From Bolinopsis microptera (Eukaryota; Ctenophora; Tentaculata; Lobata; Bolinopsidae): a stretch of 60,000 nucleotides of DNA. The stretch spans positions 15,586,419 to 15,646,418 of the forward strand of contig NC_087076.1 in the NCBI RefSeq assembly GCF_026151205.1, in the 5' to 3' direction. A program made the translations under genes and the position numbers. A model generated the notes under the pieces. That model worked only from the letters and a program-made list of their open reading frames with translations, was not told the origin of the DNA and searched no databases. Below, in pieces: positions 54,101-60,000 of the stretch (position 1 is the first letter of the stretch; each line of letters begins with the position of its first letter).

Positions 54101-57100
54101 GAGTTAAAAAGACCTTGAGGTATTTTTTACAACAGAGTGAGTGGAGAACAGACTCACACTCCATACGAAAGCTAGTTCAAGTTTAGGTTTAAGGCAAAGA
54201 GGAATCCTATAAAATCTATTCAGCATTAATTGGAAGCCTTGTTGTCTGGAGGCCAAAAAGTGTTGTCTTTTAAATTAACGGAGTTGATAGCATCCAGAGC
54301 AGAGCTGTTAACTGTTAAGTGGATCCTTGCACAACAGGATCATTATTCATTAGTCATGACTATAATATAATAACATCGAGTATTTGGCTAGGCTAAAATA
54401 GGGGGGGGGGGGGGGGGGGGGGGGGGAGGGGGTAGAGAGAGAGAGCTACTGGGGGGGGGGGGGGGGGGGGGAGGGGGTAGAGAGAGAGAGCTACTGCACC
54501 TGATCCAATGGAGCTGAAATTTTAAATTATAATATAGACCTACTATTATTTCATCTGATATATAATGGTCGATCTGTATATCCTACTTAACCCCATCGCC
54601 CCTTTATTTATGGCTTTATTCCTCAACTTTTAGTCAAATGGGCATGGACTTCGATGGGCATTGCTATTTTTAAGGCTTCGCTCCTTTGAATTTGGCAAAG
54701 CCTTCAAACAGCTAAAACTTGAGTAATGATGAAAGTACAGATCACCATCGTTTTTATATGAGCGATCCCAAAGTAAATTATCGTACGTGGATTATTTGAC
54801 GTCTTATGGGGAGGATCTGGTATAAATGGACTGCTTAGGCCCAGTTTTTGTTTTGTTAAGTGCACTTAAAGCTTTTAAATCCCCCTCTGATGGCATGGAG
54901 AGGACTTGAAATCCAGTTTTCCTTGCCTCTGTAATAGGCTTTTAATAATACAAGATATCTCTCTCTCTTTCAAAAAAACTGGTTGATATATCTTACCTCT
55001 GGTCTTGTGATATGTTGGAGATACAAGTAACGACTAGACCATCGAAAAATATTCTAAAATATCACTAAAGATATACATTTTATAATATCACCTAAGGCCG
55101 AGGGCCCGACATTAACTAGGAAATCATCGAGAATATTGCAGGTAACAAACTAGCTCCAAGACCTCAGCTTTGTTAATATGGCACTAATCTTGAATTCTCA
55201 GTATTGAAAATCGTCCTTCAACCCCAAGCGATTAAACAACTCGACGGTGATTCCAATCGTTCTGATTAATAAATGTTCCAAGATATGACTTATTTGAAAA
55301 TAACCACGTTCTGTGAAAGACAGCTCAGTTACCCAGCTCACAAGTTGTTACATGAATATGGCGCATATGCTTCAACAGAGGTTGATGTTGAACTGCAGTC
55401 TAATGAGATAAGAAGTTTATAATATAAGAACTGCTGTACGTATCTAATTATAGTATCTAATCATAGTTTATTTTCATAGCCAATGTCAAGGCTCCTGGTT
55501 AATTTAAAAAATGCTCACTAAAAGAAAATAAACGTAACATCAAAACGACCACCTAGCCTTCAGCACACAGTCCAGAAGCACATCCTAAAAGCCCCGAATA
55601 AAGTTGCAAGAAAGAAATGTCAATCTAGTGGCCACTCTAGTTCCACAAACTGACACATATCCAGTATCCACTATCCAGCCACATGATGTTCTCACATATT
55701 GTCGTAATTTCGTAACTTGTAGCACTTCTGACAACAATTTCATGTTGGAAATCGAAATAATTAAACTGTCACTTACTACTACTAGTTGCCAGTTACCAGT
55801 TACCAGTTGCATCTCAGGGTCTGATGCATGTGAACGGGAGACCCGTGGCTGCTTTCGATCCGGAGGGTCTTATCTTTGGTGCTGGAATTGACGCAGAATA
55901 TTTGAAACTTTACGATCTTCGCTCTTTCGACCGGGTAAGATACTATTATTAAACCTGTATTATTATTAGTGTATATAAATTGTAGATAAAATTAAGTATC
56001 AAATAATGTCAACAAAAAATAACAGCATCTTTATTTCCGAAACGTATTAACAAAAAATATTGAGCCCAACGTACTGCTTTCCCTCCCTAACGAAATTGAT
56101 TTGATTCTGATTTCACCCAGAAAGCGACAGTTGCAATTTAATTAGTACCGTGGCTAATGGGTTACGGTAGTATGCCTACTAACAGTAACTCCGTTATGTT
56201 ATAAATCTTTGGTGAGATGCAAGCAATCATTTAAGAATTAAGGGGGCAGGGGGGTCTTTATGAAATTTATCTCGAAATTGATTTTATAAATGTTTCTGAT
56301 AGAGGGGAATTATATCTATCTGCTGCTTTTAGTCCCATGGAAAAATATTATCCCTAGCCGAAGTTATTGCCGGTCAAAGGTCAGCGCTCATGAGTAATTA
56401 TATTGCGCAAGCGATTTTTAATCACGCACTCTGAAAATCGAGTCTAAAAATCTAACTTCTCCTACATTTTTGAGCAATCACCTTGAAACTTTCAGGATAT
56501 GTTCTAAGGACCATTTAGGAGATTCTGTTGGATCAGAATTTTAAGATAGGCCTTAGAAAATGTTTTATTCGATTTTGAAAATCTTGGACTCGGAAAAATC
56601 GTTAAACAATTTTTTTCCAAGATCTATCTTAAAGTTCTGATCAAACAGAATCTCTTAAATGGTTCTTAGAACATATCCTAAAAGTTTCAAGGTGATTGCT
56701 CAAAAAATGTAGGAGAAGATAGATTTTTAGACTCAATTTTCAGGGCGCGCGATACAATTACACATGAGTGCCGATCTTTGACCGGCGATTACTTCGGCCA
56801 GGAACAATACTTTTCCATGGGACCAAAAGCAGCTGATAGATATCACTCTCCTCTATTTGAAACAACTATAAAATCTAAACTACCCCCTTAATTACTTCTG
56901 TCTCGACGTTGATGTCATTACTTTATTCTTTTCTGAAGAAAATATTGTTTTGATTTACTTAAAATTGGCTTTTTTGATCATCATAAAAAGAAAACCTTTC
57001 AAAAATTGATTGCATTGCATTGGTCACCTTTCCTTCTAAGACCTTCCACTAAAAATCATTTGGGTCTTATCATTTCTAAAGAATTAAGGTCAATGATATG

Positions 57101-59408
57101 ATCTTAAATCGGAGACACATTTTAAAGGGTACCATTTTCATGTGTGGAGTTTAGCAAAATGCTTGTCTACTGTACCGGAAGATTTTTAAATTTTGTTCAA
57201 TAATTCAATATTTATAGTATCAATCTTTCAATCATTCGTTTTTAATACCCCAACCGTAGACAGATCGTTTAACCACTTTCCTAAACCCCGCTCACGCAAG
57301 TGGCACCTTACTTAAATTAACCAATTTCAAGTCTTTAAAAACTTGGCCTCCATACAATACTCAGCCGTATAAACATTGTGTAAATTGGTGCCATAAAATA
57401 TTTTACCTTCCTACAGGGCCCGTTCTCCACCTTCAAGATACCATCTGAACGAGGAACAGAGTTGAGCTCAATATCATTCTCTCCGGACGGCAAGAACATC
57501 CTGGTGTCAACAACAAACGGAGTCCTGAGAGTGGTGGACGCTTTTAACGGACAGATCATTCAAACGTTCACAGTAAGTGGGGTGTGACGCAGGAATGCAA
57601 GAAATTCAAGGTGTTCCATCAACTTGGAGTTATTTTCTATATACTTGGAGTTATTTTCTAAAATATAAATACCGACCACAGCACCTGCTCCCCATCAATA
57701 ACAGCTTAAATGGACCCAATTTGAGACGTAACAGTTTCTTTGATGTTCATTTAATGAGGTAAATGAACGTCAAAGGTGCCGCGAAAAAACAATACATGCC
57801 TTATGGGTTTTTTGAGAATTAATGAATCACCAGACGATTGAGGCCACCCTCAATTTGTGTTCATATAATTGTCTCTAGAGGTTCTCTTAGAATATTCCTT
57901 CGGATATAATATAAAGATGGCCAGTATAATATGGCCGTATTTACCCATGACCTTAAAGTACTGATTCAAAGTGGGTCCCACCCCTATAACTCTATAAGGG
58001 CGCCCTTAGCTTTGAGAACCTCTTAATTCGTTTGAAAGAGAATCTAGAAACAAATTTCATCATACGTAAATGGTTTAACACCAATAAAATGAAATAAAAT
58101 AATTTGCTTGTATAAGTTGCCCATATGGATAGCAACTGACACAAGTGCTGGGACCATGTCAGAGCGGTTCTAGAGAAACAGTGAGCCATCGGCAATAGGA
58201 AAGAAATCAAAAGATGTCGGAAGAACAATAAATTGCTATCTTATGAAAACTTGAGTAGTAAAATCCTCAGTTTCGTTGTAAGTCAACTGTCTATGTTAAT
58301 TCTACTCCGGAAGACAGTAAACTATCCTTCGCGTTGGTTGTAAAACTTTTACTCAGAGGAAGAATATTAGGATGCTTTTAAATGGCAAACTTCTTAGTAT
58401 CTGTAACGATTTAACCCACATATTAGGTGGGTTAAATCGTTATAGGTACCAAAAGTTGATCAAATAAGAATCATCACAAAATGGATTCCGTTAAAATAAT
58501 GCATAGGTGTGCTTAAACTTCAAATGTCCTATTAAAGATGGTTATCAGTTCTGCTGGTTGAGGCAACTTTACTAGGATCATCACTAAATATTCTGATGAA
58601 ATGAACCGCTGGGGGCCTCAACCGCAATACAATCACTGTCGGCTATAGTATGACGTGTTATATCCATTTATTGTTTCCGATATGACTACGATAGATCTCT
58701 GAAAGTCCGTTGATGGCCTGGTATTAATATGTGCTTGAAGAACAAATGAACACAAACTAGCTGCCGAATAGTTATTACTGACTTGCCGGCATTCTCTAAT
58801 GAGAGTTGCAGTTACAAACGCTTCATGATATTTCTCACGATGTTGTAACAAATATCTGTCAGAGTCATGGTGCACGTGAAAATTGTAAAACCACTAAATT
58901 TTCGAATCACTTTATATTACCTTCATCATTCTGTGCTGGAAATTCTAAACGGTTTCACCCAATTTTAAACTGTTTCTCTCGATCGTAAACAGTAAACTTC
59001 AAATTATTAAATATTTAATTGTCGTAAAACTTGATATTGCAGCTAACTTGGGTGGTTTTATTTCCAATCTTCGGATCTAATGAGTATGGTGTTTTATATT
59101 AGCTTTATAAGGAAATCTTCTGGTCTCTGTTCACGATCGGAACATGACAGGATAACAGTATATTCAACAAAATTCGGTTTTATTATCAATTTGATTGAAA
59201 TCGACATTATACCCATAATGCATCCCCTCCCCCCTTTCAAACTATCCAGTCCCTTCCCCATCCCTTTTATCAAAATTTATAATTTTCCTACCGAACCCCT
59301 TTTTCTCACAAGTTTCTTCCATCCATCAGGGTATTATAACAGAGCGAACAGAACGTGGATTACATCTGGGGTGCTGCTTCTCCCCTGATTCTAACTACGT
59401 GCTCGCTG
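48191..59408 (+). CDS. WDR82: WDR82 (Set1/COMPASS WD40 subunit), partial, 7 exons, continues beyond the window
   Basis: Exons: 48191-48351, 48855-48952, 49224-49290, 51537-51636, 55818-55934, 57417-57572, 59330-59408. All phases agree; the last ends in phase 1 with a GTAAGC donor, so at least one exon lies beyond the right edge. The encoded 259 residues follow WDR82 from [20 protein letters not shown] through [84 protein letters not shown] and FNGQIIQTF to about three quarters of the family length. WDR82 recruits SETD1 H3K4 methyltransferase to Ser5-phosphorylated RNA polymerase II and also works with PNUTS-PP1. The ATG follows CCATTTTAG by one base, again acceptor-like. Introns 3 and 4 are large and carry several transposons. 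Confidence 0.93.
50022..50422. mobile_element. Inverted-repeat element with two G-rich 10-bp arrays (WDR82 intron 3)
   Basis: Terminal arms AGGCATCATGTAGCC (50022-50036) and GGCTACATGATGCCT (50408-50422) are exact inverted repeats. Inside are two arrays of GTCGGGGTTT: 10 units at 50071-50170 and 8 units at 50316-50395. Each array is preceded by GCCGGTGGGCCCGACATGAT and followed by GTCGAGCCTGGAGGC. The second array follows a second near-copy of the left arm at about 50267-50282, so the element looks tandemly duplicated. The regularly spaced GGGG tracts could form G-quadruplexes. Confidence 0.85.
50961..51452 (-). pseudogene. 3' fragment of a second LINE reverse transcriptase (WDR82 intron 3)
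   Basis: The 163-aa frame contains the C-terminal signature of many LINE polyproteins: [50 protein letters not shown] and WRN near the end. APE and catalytic RT motifs are absent, so this is a 5'-truncated, non-functional copy. It differs from the LINE at 23.8-28.4 kb, which lacks this signature. Confidence 0.88.
51659..51852. mobile_element. Short MITE with about 30-bp terminal inverted repeats (WDR82 intron 4)
   Basis: The left end TAGCTACTACCTTATCAGAC (continuing GTTATTTGAGCGG) and the reverse complement of the right end (TAACTACCTTATCGGACCTT, continuing ATTTGAACGG) match. A third direct copy of the arm (TAACTACCTAGTCGGACTTT) is at about 51768. It begins 23 bp after the WDR82 exon 4 donor. 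Confidence 0.75.
52252..52945. mobile_element. TTAA-flanked near-perfect 694-bp palindrome, family B (WDR82 intron 4)
   Basis: The ends are TTAAGGCCAGAGGGGGGGGG and its reverse complement followed by TTAA. The two arms of about 345 bp are almost identical, meeting at a loop near 52598 (ACACTTTTCGAAAAATTGT). As a result the same 79-residue frame appears on both strands, at 52396-52635 and 52565-52804. It is unrelated in sequence to family A but shares the TTAA ends and a G-rich terminus. Confidence 0.95.
53043..55790. other. WDR82 intron 4, remainder
   Basis: I see no gene here. A duplicated poly-G/GA segment lies at 54401-54495. The open frames are short and unremarkable. Confidence 0.5.
54401..54495. 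repeat. Poly-G tracts with (GA)n, tandemly duplicated
   Basis: A 26-bp G run, then AGGGGG and TAGAGAGAGAGAGCTACT, is repeated with a 21-bp G run. Long G runs are prone to replication and assembly errors, so run lengths may not be exact. Confidence 0.85.
55787..55817 (+). repeat. 7-bp repeat at the WDR82 exon 5 acceptor
   Basis: TTGCCAG TTACCAG TTACCAG directly precedes TTGCATCTCAG, the acceptor of exon 5. Three extra CAG trinucleotides therefore lie within 30 bp of the true site. Confidence 0.8.
56238..56891. mobile_element. TTAA-flanked foldback element, family A copy 4 (WDR82 intron 5)
   Basis: Starts TTAAGGGGGCAGGGGGGTCT and ends ACCCCCTTAA, total 654 bp, with arms matching copies 1 and 2 but with more substitutions and a right end shortened by about 30 bp. 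It is the most diverged long copy. Confidence 0.88.
58405..58441. other. 15-bp perfect hairpin (WDR82 intron 6)
   Basis: AACGATTTAACCCAC and its reverse complement flank a 7-base loop. The stem is too short for a typical animal pre-miRNA. It may be a MITE remnant. Confidence 0.7.
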
Positions 59409-60000
59409 GTAAGCTACAGGGTGTTGGGATATTATAGATTATACAGGTAAAAGTAAAACTTATTGGATAGCCCAGTTTCTACAGTCCATAGCTTCATTTG
59501 AGTTCACGCCAAACTGTAGCTGATGGGTAATCCGATTGTATTATTACTTATATAATATAAATTACATGCTTGTATATATATATTTGATCTAGTTGATCCC
59601 TACAGTTGTAGTAATTGGGTCTTCCTTATTATAGTTGAACAATGCAGTTAAACTCAACCATTTGTTTAGAGTTGTAGTTGTAAATTACATTTCGTTTTGG
59701 TGTAGATTTCAGAATATAAATGTATTAAAATTCAGGAATACAATAAACAGAAAATTCTCAAAAAATAAATAGATGAACTGATAAAAGCTAAGAAAATGAG
59801 TTAAAAACATGAGCAGCAATGATATATCTATGGCATTGTAACATTGTTGATTGTCCTGACGGCTGACATAGTGAGCAATCGTCCTGATTGGTCCTTTAAA
59901 CGCAAAGGTAAAAGTCCCAAAACTAAACGCAATCAGTGAATATCGCCAGACTTTGATTGGCTTTTTCAATTTTTCAACGCCGACATTCTTTTAAGTTAAT
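59409..60000. other. Start of WDR82 intron 7
   Basis: No further WDR82 exon is recognised before the window ends. The sequence is AT-rich with no other gene. Confidence 0.55.

Noticed and set aside
58405-58441. Possible microRNA precursor
   Set aside because: The stem is only 15 bp with a 7-base loop, well below a normal pre-miRNA.

Overview
The window is nuclear DNA of an animal. The protein-coding genes are split by many GT-AG introns, microsatellites and foldback transposons are abundant, TTAGGG-type interstitial telomeric runs occur, and the recognisable genes are metazoan: MICU1, a ZSWIM1/3-like MULE-derived gene, OXSM, LYAR, WDR82 and a rhodopsin-class GPCR. I cannot name the species. 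Short intergenic gaps and moderately diverged sequences would suit a non-bilaterian or other early-branching animal, but this is inference.

Layout. 1-3.5 kb is repeat-rich DNA with no supported gene: a long (CT)n tract, a 40-bp x 8 minisatellite and (GA)n tracts. An intronless MICU1 gene lies at 3840-5231. From 6227 to 18936 there is an 18-exon gene (1113 aa) with two N-terminal C2H2 fingers, a Pro/Gln-rich linker, a FAR1-like DNA-binding domain and a degenerate MULE transposase core. The 5' flanks of these two neighbouring genes are homologous. 18.9-23.8 kb holds 3' flank and a nest of CG-rich foldback repeats. 23.8-28.4 kb is a LINE on the minus strand with an SGNH-esterase ORF1 and an intact APE-RT ORF2. 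29.1-31.5 kb is a 2.4-kb inverted-repeat element with an internal 17-bp motif that flips orientation.

From 32.2 kb to the right edge, four genes run head to tail on the plus strand: a stand-alone OMP decarboxylase, mitochondrial ketoacyl-ACP synthase OXSM (9 exons, 33456-45770), LYAR (intronless CDS) and WDR82 (7 exons seen, running off the right edge). A single-exon GPCR sits antisense inside OXSM intron 2. Gaps of 474 bp and 252 bp, and AG acceptor-like sites directly before three start codons, raise the possibility of trans-splicing or 5'UTR introns. The introns carry TTAA-flanked foldback elements: four copies of one family (three of them in OXSM) and a near-perfect 694-bp hairpin in WDR82.

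The most unusual pattern is that tandem repeats repeatedly lie on or directly beside splice sites. A 17-bp x 9 array multiplies the donor of exon 13 of the MULE-derived gene. A 69-bp in-frame duplication doubles the OXSM exon 8 donor. A 26-bp x 3 array triples the OXSM exon 9 acceptor. Repeats also lie next to the donor of exon 7 of the MULE-derived gene and the WDR82 exon 5 acceptor. Three of these have direct, predictable consequences for the reading frame. The second strong candidate is the MULE-derived zinc-finger gene itself, whose catalytic aspartates appear to be replaced.
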